64,000 nucleotides of DNA from Afipia carboxidovorans OM5. Its GTDB lineage: Bacteria; Pseudomonadota; Alphaproteobacteria; Rhizobiales; Xanthobacteraceae. The DNA lies in assembly GCF_000218565.1 (NCBI RefSeq), contig NC_015684.1:1178001-1242000 (forward strand), read 5' to 3'. Below, piece by piece: positions 1 through 8,993 of this stretch; within the stretch, counting starts at the first letter, position 1; every line of letters begins with the position of its first letter. The translations under genes and the position numbers were made by a program. A model generated the notes under the pieces. It saw only the letters and a program-made list of their open reading frames with translations. It had not been told where the DNA came from and made no database searches.

Positions 1-360
1 GCCGTCGCCCTTGACCTCGCCCGGCGCGGCATCCTGCTTGAAGGTATAAAGCGGCTTGCCCTTGTAGGCCCACATCTTGCTGCCGTCGTCGCGGGTGATG
101 ACGCTCCAGTCGCCGGAGGCCTTGGCGTCGGCACCTGCGGCAAGGATCGGCCAGTTGACGGCGCAGGGGCCGTTGCAGGCGGACTTACCGGCGGAGTCCT
201 TGTCGAAGGTGTAGAGCGCCATGCCCTTGGCATCGACGAGGATTTTGCCTTTCGCGGTGTCGGCGGTCTTGGCTGGTGCGGTTGCCTGAGCGAGCGCGAG
301 CGAACTGAAAGCCGTGGCCATAACGATGGCGGCGGCGAATTTGAGCGATGTGCGTGGCAT
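1..360 (-). CDS. Secreted lipoprotein-repeat family protein (COG4315/PF03640-like), 3' end outside the window
   Basis: The reading frame starts at the ATG at 360 and stays open to base 1, so the C-terminus is missing. The N-terminus is a typical Sec signal peptide: Arg/Lys, then an Ala-rich hydrophobic stretch ending near ALAQA at about residue 25. The mature part has the family pattern GMALYTFDKD, then a CNGPCAVNWP cysteine pair, then a second KPLYTFKQD repeat. These YTFxxD repeats are diagnostic of the COG4315 secreted repeat family, whose biochemical role is unknown. It lies downstream of the Rsm22-like gene on the same strand, about 60 bases away. Confidence 0.8.
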   Translation of the reverse strand, partial: MPRTSLKFAAAIVMATAFSSLALAQATAPAKTADTAKGKILVDAKGMALYTFDKDSAGKSACNGPCAVNWPILAAGADAKASGDWSVITRDDGSKMWAYKGKPLYTFKQDAAPGEVKGDG

Positions 361-423
361 GTGAGGACTCCCTGTGAAACGCGACGCTGGGCGCGTCACA
401 GGGATAACTCCGGGCTTGCCGAT

Positions 424-1404
424 TTATTCCGCCGCCTTGTCCGCAATTGCATCGCCCCAGTTCCAGCGGCGCGCGGCGGCATAGCCCGCCTTGTCGCGGC
501 GAGGCACAGCAAGGCGCGACAATCCCGCTGTCGTGCAGAGTTTGGCCGCGACCTCGATCTTGGTCAGTGTGGGCTGGGACAGGATGCGTGAGATATGTCC
601 CGGTGCGAGCGTGCGGGAGAGTGCGACGTAGGAATAGCGCTCGTCCTCGAACGGAAGCTCCGCCCCCTTGATCTGTTTGTGTGCCCGCGAGCGCGCGAGC
701 CGCTGTGAGAAATGGCACCAGTCGGGTGGGGTAAGCGGGCAGGCGTTGTCGTGCGGGCAGGGTGCGATCACATGCGCGCCTTGCGCGATGAGGTGCGCGC
801 GGAGTGCGAGAATGCGCTCGTAGCCCGCGGGCGTGCCGGGCTCGACTACCAGCAGGGTGTCGCGGGTCTTTTGCCACATCAGGTCAGCGAGCGTGGTGCG
901 ATCCGCCTCACCAAGTTCGTTGATGACGTAGCTTGCGATGACGAGATCGGCGCTCTCCATCGCCGCCAAGCCGGCCAGCACATTGCCTTCGACATAGCGC
1001 ATCGCTGCGAGGCGGCTATCTGTGACGGTATCGCAGGCAAGCGCACGCAGCGCGGCGTTGGCGTCGATGGCGACAAAGTGCGTGAGTGAATCGAATGTCC
1101 GCGCCGCGGCCCAGCTTGCGGTTGCGGGGCCGGCACCGACGTCGAGCAGCGTCGCGGGAGTGAAGTCGGGCCGTCGCTCGGAAAGTGCATTCAGGCTGGC
1201 TGCGATTGCCGCATAGGTCGCGGGCATTCGTGTGAGTGCGTAGGCGAGCGCATCGGCCTCGGTGCGAATCGGCGCGGAGGTGCCGCCGCTGCGATAGGTT
1301 TCCGAGATTGTGCCTGCGCGCTTCGCAGCGTCACTGCGCGACAGCCCCTCGGCCTTGCGCGCCAGCGCGGCTTTCAGATCGGCAGGGAGGTCGAAGGCGG
1401 ACAT
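424..1404 (-). CDS. Rsm22/METTL17-like small-ribosomal-subunit methyltransferase
   Basis: A 326-residue Rsm22 family protein (PF09243). The mitochondrial homologues act in small-subunit assembly; the bacterial role is not well defined. A SAM-binding motif I, DVGAGPA, is at residues 88-94. A cysteine cluster at C216, C222 and C230 (spacing x5 and x7), followed by C290, resembles the four iron-sulfur ligands described for METTL17, so a [4Fe-4S] cluster is inferred. The start at 1404 is preceded by GGGGAGGG and TGAAAG. That Shine-Dalgarno sequence is the outer arm of a palindromic repeat (1410-1466), so ribosome access may depend on opening the hairpin. Confidence 0.85.
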   Translation of the reverse strand: MSAFDLPADLKAALARKAEGLSRSDAAKRAGTISETYRSGGTSAPIRTEADALAYALTRMPATYAAIAASLNALSERRPDFTPATLLDVGAGPATASWAAARTFDSLTHFVAIDANAALRALACDTVTDSRLAAMRYVEGNVLAGLAAMESADLVIASYVINELGEADRTTLADLMWQKTRDTLLVVEPGTPAGYERILALRAHLIAQGAHVIAPCPHDNACPLTPPDWCHFSQRLARSRAHKQIKGAELPFEDERYSYVALSRTLAPGHISRILSQPTLTKIEVAAKLCTTAGLSRLAVPRRDKAGYAAARRWNWGDAIADKAAE

Positions 1405-1409
1405 CTTTC

Positions 1410-1466
1410 ACCCTCCCCTTGAGGGGGAGGGTCGATCTGAGCATAGCGAAGATCGGGGTGGGGTGG
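1410..1466 (+). repeat. Structured palindromic repeat, class 1, copy A1
   Basis: Arms CCCTCCCC (1411-1418) and GGGGAGGG (1424-1431) form stem 1 around the loop TTGAG. A second short stem, GATCT/AGATC, encloses an 11-base loop. The unit ends in GGGGTGGGGTGG. The same architecture recurs at 1484-1538 (inverted), 34500-34552 and 34911-34963, and the second stem changes sequence while keeping its pairing. The copy lies directly upstream of the Rsm22-like start codon. Confidence 0.85.
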
Positions 1467-1483
1467 ATTTCATTTGCGATTGT

Positions 1484-1538
1484 CACCCTACCCCGGCGCT
1501 CACGTTGTTCGCGCCGACCCTCCCCCTCAAGGGGAGGG
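1484..1538 (-). repeat. Structured palindromic repeat, class 1, copy A2 (inverted partner of A1)
   Basis: This is the inverted partner of A1, separated from it by 17 bases. Stem 1 is CCCTCCCC/GGGGAGGG at 1518-1525 and 1531-1538. Stem 2 is GGCGC/GCGCC with the loop GAACAACGTGA when read on the minus strand. The G-rich end reads GGGGTAGGGTG. It ends six bases before the smc stop codon. A1 plus A2 form a gene-less inverted pair of about 130 bp that resembles a miniature mobile element. Confidence 0.82.
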
Positions 1539-1543
1539 CGAAA

Positions 1544-4500
1544 TCACGCCACGTTCTGGTCCAGCACCTTCATCGCACCATCGAGGTCCACCGAGATGAG
1601 CTGCGAGACGCCGCGCTCGGCCATGGTGACACCGAACAGCCGGTTCATCCGCGCCATCGTGATCGGGTTGTGTGTGATGATGATGAAGCGCGTCTCGGTC
1701 TGCGACGTCATTTCGTGCAGCAGGTTGCAGAACCGCTCCACGTTGTGGTCGTCGAGCGGTGCGTCGACTTCGTCCAGCACGCAGATCGGCGAGGGGTTCG
1801 TGAGGAACACCGCGAAGATCAGCGCGAGCGCGGTCAGCGCCTGCTCGCCGCCGGAGAGCAGCGACAGCGACTGCGGCTTCTTGCCGGGCGGCTTGGCGAT
1901 GATCTCGAGGCCTGCCTCGAGCGGATCGTCGCTCTCGATCAACTGCAACTCGGCCTGACCGCCGCCGAACAGTTGTGTGAACAGCCGCTTGAAGTGGTTG
2001 TTCACGGTTTCGAACGAACTCAGCAGGCGTTCGCGCGCTTCCTTGTTGAGACTCTGGATGCCGGTGCGCAGCTTCTTGATCGCTTCGACAAGGTCGTCGC
2101 GTTCGGTGGTGAGGCTGGTGTGCTGGGTCTCGATCTCGCGCAGCTCTTCCTCGGCGCGCAGGTTCACAGCGCCAAGGCGCTCGCGGTCGCGGCGCAGCTT
2201 CTCGACATTGGCCTCGGCGGAGGCGACGTCGGGCAACTCGGTCTCGGGCGTGACTTCCGCAAGCGATGCGGCGTTCTGCGGCTCGGTCTCAAGGCCGTCG
2301 CGGATTTCGCGCTCGATATCTTCGAGACGGCGGCGGCTTGCTTCCATGCGCTCTTCGGCACGGGCGGTTGCTTCGCGCGCGGCAGAGAGAGCTTCAAGCG
2401 AGGCGCGTGCCGCGCGGTCGGTCTCGGCCATCAGCGCCTCGGCTGCAGCGAGCGCGTCGGCAGCTTCGCGGCGCGCGGCTTCGGCAGTCTCGATCTCGCT
2501 GATGAGGCCGCGGCGCTTCTCGGCGAATTGCGCCGGCGCGTCCTCAAGCTGCGCACGCTCGGTCTTCACCTCGGTGGTGCGCTCCTCGATGGTCGCGATC
2601 TGTTTGGTGGCATTGTCCCGGCGGGCCTGCCACTCGTTGCGCTCGGAGGCGATCGCCTGCACGCGGCGGTCGGCGAGCTCTGCTTCGCGGGCAAGCGCCT
2701 GCGCCTCGGCACGCACCTGCGCGGCCGACTGACGCTTCTCGTCCATCGCTGCGCGTGCGGTGGCGAGTTGAGCTTCGGTCTCGTCGCTTGCCGGAAGGTC
2801 TGCGACCGCCTGAACGGCAACGGTGTGGGCGCTCTCCACTTCGCTGCGGTCGGCGGCGAGGCGGGTGTGCGCCTCGGCAAGTGCGGACCGGCGCGCGGTG
2901 TGGCGGTTGATCTCGCGCTCGGCGCTCGCATGACGCTCGCGCGCGGTATCGGCATCGCGCTGTGCGGCGCGGGCGGATTCGCGTGCGGTATGCTCGGCGG
3001 CGGCGGCGAACTTTAGCTCGGACTCAGCGGCTTCCAGCGCTTGCCGCTTGGTGGCGGCATCCGCGCGAGCCTGCTCCAGTTCGTGCTCGATGTCGGCCAA
3101 GCGTGCGCGCTCGGCCAAGCGGCGTGCCGCGCCGGTCGGTGCATGGGCGCCGGCGATGAAGCCGTCCCAGCGCCACAGATCGCCTTCGGTCGAGACCAGC
3201 CGCTGGCCGGTCTTGAGGCGGCTGACGAGTTCGGCGCCACGTTCGCGGCTGACGACGCCGATCTGCGCGAGACGTCGCGCCAGTTCTGGCGGCGCGTTGA
3301 CATGGGTGGCGAGCACTTCGACGCCATCCGGCAGTGCAGGGTCGTCGGCCATGATGCCGAGGTTCGACCAGCGCAGTGGTGCGGACGCATCGGTCGGCGC
3401 GTCGAGATCGTCGCCGAGCGCAGCGCCCAACGCCTTCTCGTAACCCTTGGCGACGCTGACGCCATCGATGATCGACGGCCACAGATTCTTGGTCTCGCTG
3501 TTGACGAGCTTGGCGATGGTCTTCGCTTCGGTCTCGAGCCGCTGCACACGCTTGTCGGCTTCAACAACGGGCGCACGCGAGCCGTCGAGCTTGGCGCGCG
3601 CGGCGATATGCGCGGCTTCGTTCGTCTGCACGGTGGTGGCGGATTGCGCGAGCGTGTCCTGCGCCGCGGTCATCGCCTGCGCCAGCGTCTCGAGATTGGC
3701 GAGGCTGCCGGTTTCGGCGTCGAGCTTCTCGACGTCGCGGCCGACATTCGCGATCTCCTGATCGATGCGCGCGAGCCGTTCGGTGTGGGTGCGAACGTTT
3801 GCCTCGAACTGGCGGCGACGTGCGGTGAGGTCGGCGAGCGCAGTGGTGAGTTCGGAGAAGGTGCGCTCGGCAGCGGCAAGCGCCGCGTCCGCTTCCGAGA
3901 CGCGGGCATCGGCACCGCTGCGCTTTTCAACGCGCGACTTGATCTCTTCCTTGAGGATCGTCTCTTCGGAGTCGAGGCGCTCGACGGCGACGCCGGCGTC
4001 GGACAATTGCTGCTGTTCGCGCGCGACGTCGGCGGCCAATTGTGTCAGGCGGCGATCGAGTTCGGCGGCGCGTTCCTTGGCACGCTCTTCCTCCCGCGCA
4101 AGCATGTCGCGCGCATTGGTGAGGCGCTGCAGGCCAGCGGCTGCACGCGCTTCGTTCTCGCGCAATGCTGGTAGTTCGGAAGCGCGGATTGCCTGAATGC
4201 GTGCGCTCTCGGCCTGCTCGCGAACGCGCTCGGCCTGCTCGCGCACCGTCGCATTGTGGGTGCGGCTCGATTCAGCAACATCCTCGTTCGCTTGCAGCCA
4301 GCGCAGGTGAAACAGCAACGCCTCGGCCTTGCGGACCTTTGCAGCGACTTCGCGGAAGCGGATCGCCTGCCGTGCCTGCCGCTTCAAGCCTTCGATCTGG
4401 CTCGCAAGCTGGCCGATCACGTCCTCGACGCGAGTGAGGTTGGTTTCGGCAGCCTTGAGCCGCAGCTCGGCCTCGTGGCGGCGGGCATGAAGGCCGGCGA

Positions 4501-5008
4501 CGCCCGCGGCATCTTCCAGCACACGGCGGCGCTGGTCGGGGCGGGCCTGAATGATCTCGCCGATCTTGCCCTGGTGGACGAGGGCAGGGGAGCGTGCACC
4601 GGTCGCGGCGTCAGCGAAGAGAATCTGCACGTCGCGTGCACGCACGTCGCGGCCGTTGATGCGATAGACCGAGCCTGCTTCGCGCTCGATCCGGCGCGAG
4701 ACTTCCAGCAACTCGGAATCGTTCATCGACGACGGCGCTGTGCGGTCCGCATTGTCGATCGACATCACCACTTCGGCGTGGTTGCGCGCAGGGCGGTTGC
4801 CGGAGCCGGAGAAGATCACGGAATCCATATCGGCGGCGCGTAGCGACTTGTAGGACGTCTCGCCCATCACCCAGCGCAGCGCCTCGACAAGGTTCGACTT
4901 GCCGCAGCCATTGGGGCCGACCACGCCGGTGAGGCCGGGTTCGATCAGGAAGTCGGTCGCCTCGACGAACGACTTGAATCCATGCAGGCGTAGACGCGTT
5001 AGTTTCAT
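1544..5008 (-). CDS. smc: Chromosome segregation ATPase SMC
   Basis: The product has 1154 residues, close to the usual length of bacterial SMC. The Walker A motif GPNGCGKS is at residues 31-38, the ABC signature LSGGEQ at about 1051-1056, and Walker B VLDEVDA at about 1077-1083. Long Glu/Arg/Ala-rich coiled coils (about 170-490 and 650-990) flank a hinge near 500-630. SMC, normally with ScpA and ScpB, organises and segregates the chromosome; scpAB are not in this window. I chose the ATG at 5008 (MKLTRLRLHG) because it is the family's N-terminus. A longer open frame to 5110 adds unrelated sequence. The dsbA-like gene lies upstream on the same strand; the 294-base gap probably holds the promoter. 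Confidence 0.97.
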   Translation of the reverse strand: MKLTRLRLHGFKSFVEATDFLIEPGLTGVVGPNGCGKSNLVEALRWVMGETSYKSLRAADMDSVIFSGSGNRPARNHAEVVMSIDNADRTAPSSMNDSELLEVSRRIEREAGSVYRINGRDVRARDVQILFADAATGARSPALVHQGKIGEIIQARPDQRRRVLEDAAGVAGLHARRHEAELRLKAAETNLTRVEDVIGQLASQIEGLKRQARQAIRFREVAAKVRKAEALLFHLRWLQANEDVAESSRTHNATVREQAERVREQAESARIQAIRASELPALRENEARAAAGLQRLTNARDMLAREEERAKERAAELDRRLTQLAADVAREQQQLSDAGVAVERLDSEETILKEEIKSRVEKRSGADARVSEADAALAAAERTFSELTTALADLTARRRQFEANVRTHTERLARIDQEIANVGRDVEKLDAETGSLANLETLAQAMTAAQDTLAQSATTVQTNEAAHIAARAKLDGSRAPVVEADKRVQRLETEAKTIAKLVNSETKNLWPSIIDGVSVAKGYEKALGAALGDDLDAPTDASAPLRWSNLGIMADDPALPDGVEVLATHVNAPPELARRLAQIGVVSRERGAELVSRLKTGQRLVSTEGDLWRWDGFIAGAHAPTGAARRLAERARLADIEHELEQARADAATKRQALEAAESELKFAAAAEHTARESARAAQRDADTARERHASAEREINRHTARRSALAEAHTRLAADRSEVESAHTVAVQAVADLPASDETEAQLATARAAMDEKRQSAAQVRAEAQALAREAELADRRVQAIASERNEWQARRDNATKQIATIEERTTEVKTERAQLEDAPAQFAEKRRGLISEIETAEAARREAADALAAAEALMAETDRAARASLEALSAAREATARAEERMEASRRRLEDIEREIRDGLETEPQNAASLAEVTPETELPDVASAEANVEKLRRDRERLGAVNLRAEEELREIETQHTSLTTERDDLVEAIKKLRTGIQSLNKEARERLLSSFETVNNHFKRLFTQLFGGGQAELQLIESDDPLEAGLEIIAKPPGKKPQSLSLLSGGEQALTALALIFAVFLTNPSPICVLDEVDAPLDDHNVERFCNLLHEMTSQTETRFIIITHNPITMARMNRLFGVTMAERGVSQLISVDLDGAMKVLDQNVA

Positions 5009-5302
5009 GCGACACTTACTCTGTTGGCGGCTTGTACGGACGGCCCGCCGGACCATGCCCTCGGGGACATCATCCCCACCGGTGATCGCGAGCATTTGGC
5101 GAATCGCCAAAACTCATGATTGGCCGGACAATGGCCAGCAGGCGGGGGCAGGGCAACGCCCCGACCGCCGTTTCCCGGTGGTTTTGACCGATTTTCCAAC
5201 GATTTTACGGCAGCTTGCCCGGTTCCATGAGAAAGAAAAGCGAACAAAACTGCCCTGCGGCCCTGACCGGATTACCGCCGGGAGGGCTCAGGGAACCCCG
5301 GC

Positions 5303-5956
5303 TCAGCTCTTGATGAGCGGGTCGATGATCTTCTTGAAGCCGTCGAAGGAGGTTTCGCCCTTCACCAGCGTGCCGTTGATGAAGAAGCTCGGGGTGGAGT
5401 CGATCTTCAGCGTCTGGTTGGCGTATTCGCGATCGGCGAGGATGCCCTTCTGCACCGTGAGGTCGTCCTGCACGCAGGCCTTGATCATTGCCTCGGTGAG
5501 GCCTGCTTGTTTGCCCACACGGTTGATCGTCTCGAAGGCCTGGTTCTGCAGGCCCGCCTGCTGATTGAACAGGATATCGATGATGGCGAAATATTTGTTC
5601 GAGTCGTCCTTGGCGACGCAGCGCGCCAGCGCGGAGGCTGCAAGCGCGACCTGATCGAGCGGAAACTCGCGGAAGATGAAGCGCACTTTGCCCGTGTCGA
5701 TATAGGTCGACTTGATCTGCGGGAAGACGTCCTTGGTGAAGGCGGCGCAGTGCGGGCAGGTCATCGAGGCGTATTCGATGATCGTCACCGGCGCATCCTT
5801 GGCGCCGAGCGACATGTCGCCGAGCGTGCTCGGCTTTGCGATCGCAGCCGGCTCCTGGGCCAACGCGGAGCTCACGAGTTTCCATGGCAATGTGCCGACT
5901 ATGGCGGTGGCGCCTGCGAATGCGAGAGCGGCATTGAACGTACGACGCGTGATCAT
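5303..5956 (-). CDS. DsbA family thiol:disulfide oxidoreductase, exported
   Basis: A 217-residue periplasmic thioredoxin-fold protein. The start at 5956 has GGAG eight bases upstream. The N-terminus has a TRRTF twin-arginine-like motif, then a hydrophobic core and an ALAQE cleavage region near residue 33, so Tat or Sec export is likely. The active site CPHC (C67-C70) follows EYASMT, as in the DsbA/BdbD/Com1-like thioredoxin_4 group. It would oxidise or isomerise cysteines of exported proteins. It lies between the DciA-like gene and smc, an order I recall as conserved in Rhizobiales. A longer frame to 6064 lacks a signal peptide and is rejected. Confidence 0.92.
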   Translation of the reverse strand: MITRRTFNAALAFAGATAIVGTLPWKLVSSALAQEPAAIAKPSTLGDMSLGAKDAPVTIIEYASMTCPHCAAFTKDVFPQIKSTYIDTGKVRFIFREFPLDQVALAASALARCVAKDDSNKYFAIIDILFNQQAGLQNQAFETINRVGKQAGLTEAMIKACVQDDLTVQKGILADREYANQTLKIDSTPSFFINGTLVKGETSFDGFKKIIDPLIKS

Positions 5957-6067
5957 CGCTGGAAACTCCGGGTCGGCTTTGGCGCAAGCGCGCGGGATGA
6001 GGTCTGCTAGCTTGAAACCCTGCGCGAGGCAATGCTGGGAACGGGAGGAGAGGCGCCCCGACACCCG

Positions 6068-6547
6068 TCAATTTCGCTTGATCGAGGTGGCCAGCCGCGC
6101 GAGCGCGGTGCGCAGATCTTCGTCATCGACGCTGGTCAGTTCGCGGGCCTTGTCGGCGATCTCCGTCTCGCTCGGCCGCCGTCCCGCTTTGTGTTTTTCC
6201 CGGCGCGATAGGGGCGCCTGCCGCAACGCAATTTTGCCGATCGCGTTCCAGCCGAAGAAGCGATTGACCCGCTCGAGGATCACCGTCGAGGAATGCTGGA
6301 TTTCCAGCGCGCGGGGCCCTTCCACGCGCAGGATCAGTGTCGCGGGCAGGTCCGGTTGGCCCTCCATCGGTCGCTGCCACTGGATCTTCAGCGGCTCGGC
6401 ATAGGTCGCGATGTCGCTGCCTACGATCTCGCTCCAGCGGGTGACGAGTTCGCGCGAGGCGAACCCCTGTTTCTTGAAAACGTCGTTGAAGACGCCCGCA
6501 AGAAGCGCGGATAACGGCTTGGAGGTGAGCGGGCCGGGCTTGCTCAT
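6068..6547 (-). CDS. DUF721/DciA-like protein
   Basis: A 159-residue protein with the DUF721 domain: SALLAGVFNDVFKKQGF, then RWSEIVG at about residues 38-44, and a central LILRVEGPRALEIQH region. The family includes DciA, the helicase-loading factor that brings DnaB to the origin in bacteria without DnaC, so that role is inferred. The C-terminus is basic and acidic, probably disordered. It is divergent from mutY, with only 27 bases between the two start codons, so each promoter must overlap the other gene. The dsbA-like gene and smc follow on the same strand. Confidence 0.82.
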   Translation of the reverse strand: MSKPGPLTSKPLSALLAGVFNDVFKKQGFASRELVTRWSEIVGSDIATYAEPLKIQWQRPMEGQPDLPATLILRVEGPRALEIQHSSTVILERVNRFFGWNAIGKIALRQAPLSRREKHKAGRRPSETEIADKARELTSVDDEDLRTALARLATSIKRN

Positions 6548-6574
6548 AATTGTCTGTGGTGCCTAAGAAGTCTG

Positions 6575-7690
6575 ATGACGACCCTAACAGGTGCGACGGC
6601 GCGACGAAACAAAGTCTCGGCATCCGGCCCGGGGGAATCCGTGCCGCGCGCGGAACTGTTGCTTGCGTGGTACGACCGTCACCGCCGCGTGCTGCCGTGG
6701 CGGGCGAAACCGGGCGAGACCGCCGATCCCTATCGCGTCTGGCTGTCGGAAATTATGCTGCAGCAGACCACCGTGAAAGCGGTCGGTCCGTATTTCATGA
6801 AATTCGTCGCGCGTTGGCCGCGCGTCACCGATCTTGCCGCCGCTTCGCTCGACGATGTGCTGCGGATGTGGGCAGGGCTTGGTTATTACTCGCGTGCGCG
6901 CAACCTGCATGCCTGTGCGGTTGCGGTAGCAAGCGCGCATGGCGGTGCCTTTCCCGATACTGAGGAAGGACTGCGCGCGTTGCCCGGCATTGGCCCCTAT
7001 ACGGCGGCGGCGATTGCGGCGATTGCTTTCGACTGCCGCACCATGCCGGTCGACGGAAATATCGAACGCGTGGTGTCGCGTTTGTTCGCGGTCGAAGAAG
7101 CGTTGCCGAAGGCGAAGCCGGAAATCCAGCGGCTTGCGGCGACGCTGCTTGGGCCGTCGCGTGCGGGAGATTCGGCGCAGGCGCTGATGGACCTTGGCGC
7201 CACGATCTGCACGCCGAAGAAACCGGCCTGTGTGTTGTGCCCGCTGAACGAGGATTGCCTTGCGCGTCATCAGGGGGAGCAGGAGACGTTTCCACGCAAG
7301 GCGCCTAAGAAAACCGGCGCGCTCCGGCAAGGCGCGGCCTTTGTCGTCACGCGCGGCGATGAACTTCTGGTGCGTACGCGACCCGAAAAAGGCCTGCTCG
7401 GCGGCATGACCGAGGTGCCGACCTCGGCCTGGCTCGCGGAGCATGATGAGAAAGCCGCGCGTGCGGCAGCGCCGGTATTGAAAGATCTTGCCCGCTGGCG
7501 GCGCAAGACCGGCACCGTCACCCATGTGTTCACGCATTTTCCATTGGAGCTTTCGGTCTATGCGAGCGAAGTTCCGAAAGGCACGCGCGCGCCGAAGGGG
7601 ATGCGCTGGGTGAAGATCGCTACCCTCGCGGACGAGGCGTTGCCGAACCTGATGCGCAAGGTCATTGCGCACGGACTGGGAGGAAGATGA
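6575..7690 (+). CDS. mutY: A/G-specific adenine DNA glycosylase MutY
   Basis: The 371-residue product removes adenine mispaired with 8-oxoguanine. The catalytic glutamate is E59 in SEIMLQQT, the helix-hairpin-helix LPGIGPYTAAAI is at 136-147, and the catalytic aspartate is D160 in VDGNIERV. The [4Fe-4S] ligands C212, C219, C222 and C228 have the canonical C-x6-C-x2-C-x5-C spacing. The C-terminal part (from about 245) is the MutT-like 8-oxoG recognition domain. The first 25 residues are a non-conserved extension, so a slightly later start is possible. The stop codon overlaps the start of the GST gene (ATGA), which indicates translational coupling. Confidence 0.97.
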   Translation: MTTLTGATARRNKVSASGPGESVPRAELLLAWYDRHRRVLPWRAKPGETADPYRVWLSEIMLQQTTVKAVGPYFMKFVARWPRVTDLAAASLDDVLRMWAGLGYYSRARNLHACAVAVASAHGGAFPDTEEGLRALPGIGPYTAAAIAAIAFDCRTMPVDGNIERVVSRLFAVEEALPKAKPEIQRLAATLLGPSRAGDSAQALMDLGATICTPKKPACVLCPLNEDCLARHQGEQETFPRKAPKKTGALRQGAAFVVTRGDELLVRTRPEKGLLGGMTEVPTSAWLAEHDEKAARAAAPVLKDLARWRRKTGTVTHVFTHFPLELSVYASEVPKGTRAPKGMRWVKIATLADEALPNLMRKVIAHGLGGR

Positions 7691-8313
7691 GAATGCTCAA
7701 GCTTTACTACGGCCTCGGCACATGCGCGCTTGCCTCGCATATCGCACTCGAAGAATCCGGCGCGGATTACGTTGCCGAGCGGCTCGATCTCAAGGCGAAC
7801 CAGCAGAACAGCCCGGACTACCTCGCGGTCAATCCCAAGGGACGCGTCCCGGCGCTCGCGACCGATAAAGGCGTGATCACCGAGACCCCGGCGATCCTGA
7901 TGTATATCGCGCAGAGTTTTCCGAAGGCGAAGCTCGCGCCGTTCGATGATCCGTTCACGTTCGCGCAGGCGGAGTCGTTCAACAGCTACATCTGCTCGGG
8001 CATGCACATCGCCCATGCGCACCGGATGCGCGGCCGGCGCTGGGCGAGCGAAGAGTCCTCATTCGAGGATATGCGCCGCAAGGTGCCTGAAAATATCCGT
8101 GCCGGGTTCGACCTTATCGAAACCAAAATGATGCGCGGTCCTTGGGTGATGGGCGAGGCCTATTCGATCTGCGATCCGTATCTTTTCACCATCGCTGGGT
8201 GGGCCAAGAGCGACAGCGTCGATATTGCCGACTTCCCGAAGGTCGCTGATCACTACCGGCGCATGAAGGAGCGTCCGGCCGTGCAGAAAGTGCTCGCGCA
8301 ATACAAGGCCTGA
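7687..8313 (+). CDS. Glutathione S-transferase family protein
   Basis: A 208-residue GST with the thioredoxin-like N-domain (LKLYYGLGTCALASHIALEE, then the GSH-binding region NPKGRVPAL and ETPAILMYIA at about residues 49-75). An all-helical C-domain follows (about 90-200, with WVMGEAYSICDPYLF near 150). It probably conjugates or reduces electrophiles with glutathione; the substrate cannot be read from sequence. It overlaps mutY by four bases. ATG at 7693 is an alternative start. A terminator follows at 8356-8385. Confidence 0.92.
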   Translation: MRMLKLYYGLGTCALASHIALEESGADYVAERLDLKANQQNSPDYLAVNPKGRVPALATDKGVITETPAILMYIAQSFPKAKLAPFDDPFTFAQAESFNSYICSGMHIAHAHRMRGRRWASEESSFEDMRRKVPENIRAGFDLIETKMMRGPWVMGEAYSICDPYLFTIAGWAKSDSVDIADFPKVADHYRRMKERPAVQKVLAQYKA

Positions 8314-8355
8314 GACACAGACCTTCCCTCACTAGGCCAGTGGCCTGATTGATCT

Positions 8356-8385
8356 CCGGGCGGCGCTCACCCTCCGCCCGGTTTT
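8356..8385 (+). terminator. Rho-independent terminator after mutY-gst
   Basis: CCGGGCGG (8356-8363) pairs with CCGCCCGG (8374-8381), followed directly by TTTT. It lies 43 bases after the GST stop codon and before the next gene's leader. Confidence 0.7.
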
Positions 8386-8495
8386 GGCTGTTACCTGTCT
8401 AAAGTGTCGCAGGGGGCCTTTTACGGCAGCGCTTGCTTCCCCGTCGCAGCGCATGCTTAGGACGCGCTTTATTTTCAGCGCTGGGGGAAGCGTTC

Positions 8496-8969
8496 ATGCG
8501 TATAATTTTTGCGTTGGGGCTGGGGTTGCTCGTTGCGGGCTGCAATCAGACCACCGGGCCTGCCCCGGGACCGGTCGCGGCGGCCTCTGATACCGGTGCG
8601 GCACAGGAAGCTTTACCGCCGATCTACGAGCCGCTCGTGGATATGCATCGTGTCAATCCCGTAAAGTATCGTCGCGATCTCGCCGAATGCCGTCAGCAGG
8701 CCGCGCCGCAGGAAGCGGTGGCCCGTCAGGCGCGTCAGCAGCAGGCAGCCGGTACAGCGATTGCCGTGGCGGGCGCGGCAGCGTCCTTCATTCCGGTTTC
8801 GTCGTTCCGTCAGGCCTACACGCTCGGGAATGCAACCGATGCCGCGCAGGCGGCCGGTGGTGCGGTGGCGGCGAGCGGTGCGATGACGGCGGATCAGGCG
8901 ACCGCGGACTATGCGCTCGTGGTCAACACCTGCCTGATGCACAAGCGTTATCGCCTGCTGCGCGGCTAA
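8496..8969 (+). CDS. Small lipoprotein, glycine/alanine-rich, function unknown
   Basis: The start at 8496 has GGGGGAAG upstream and begins a lipoprotein signal peptide (MRIIFALGLGLLVAGC) whose lipobox is LVAGC, with C16 as the lipidated residue. The 157-residue product has a region near residues 80-130 rich in small residues (AGTAIAVAGAAASF, AAGGAVAASGAM) that resembles glycine-zipper envelope proteins, and a conserved-looking tail with CLMHKRYRLLRG. It is probably an outer-membrane or periplasmic lipoprotein. I do not recognise a specific function. A longer frame to 8433 has no signal sequence and is rejected. Confidence 0.75.
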   Translation: MRIIFALGLGLLVAGCNQTTGPAPGPVAAASDTGAAQEALPPIYEPLVDMHRVNPVKYRRDLAECRQQAAPQEAVARQARQQQAAGTAIAVAGAAASFIPVSSFRQAYTLGNATDAAQAAGGAVAASGAMTADQATADYALVVNTCLMHKRYRLLRG

Positions 8970-8993
8970 GGCCCGACTATCATCGAACGCAAA

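Noticed and set aside
1310..3016. Long plus-strand open frame (568 codons) antisense to smc
   Set aside because: It is the mirror of high third-position G+C in smc. It has no family motifs, while the minus frame carries all SMC signatures.
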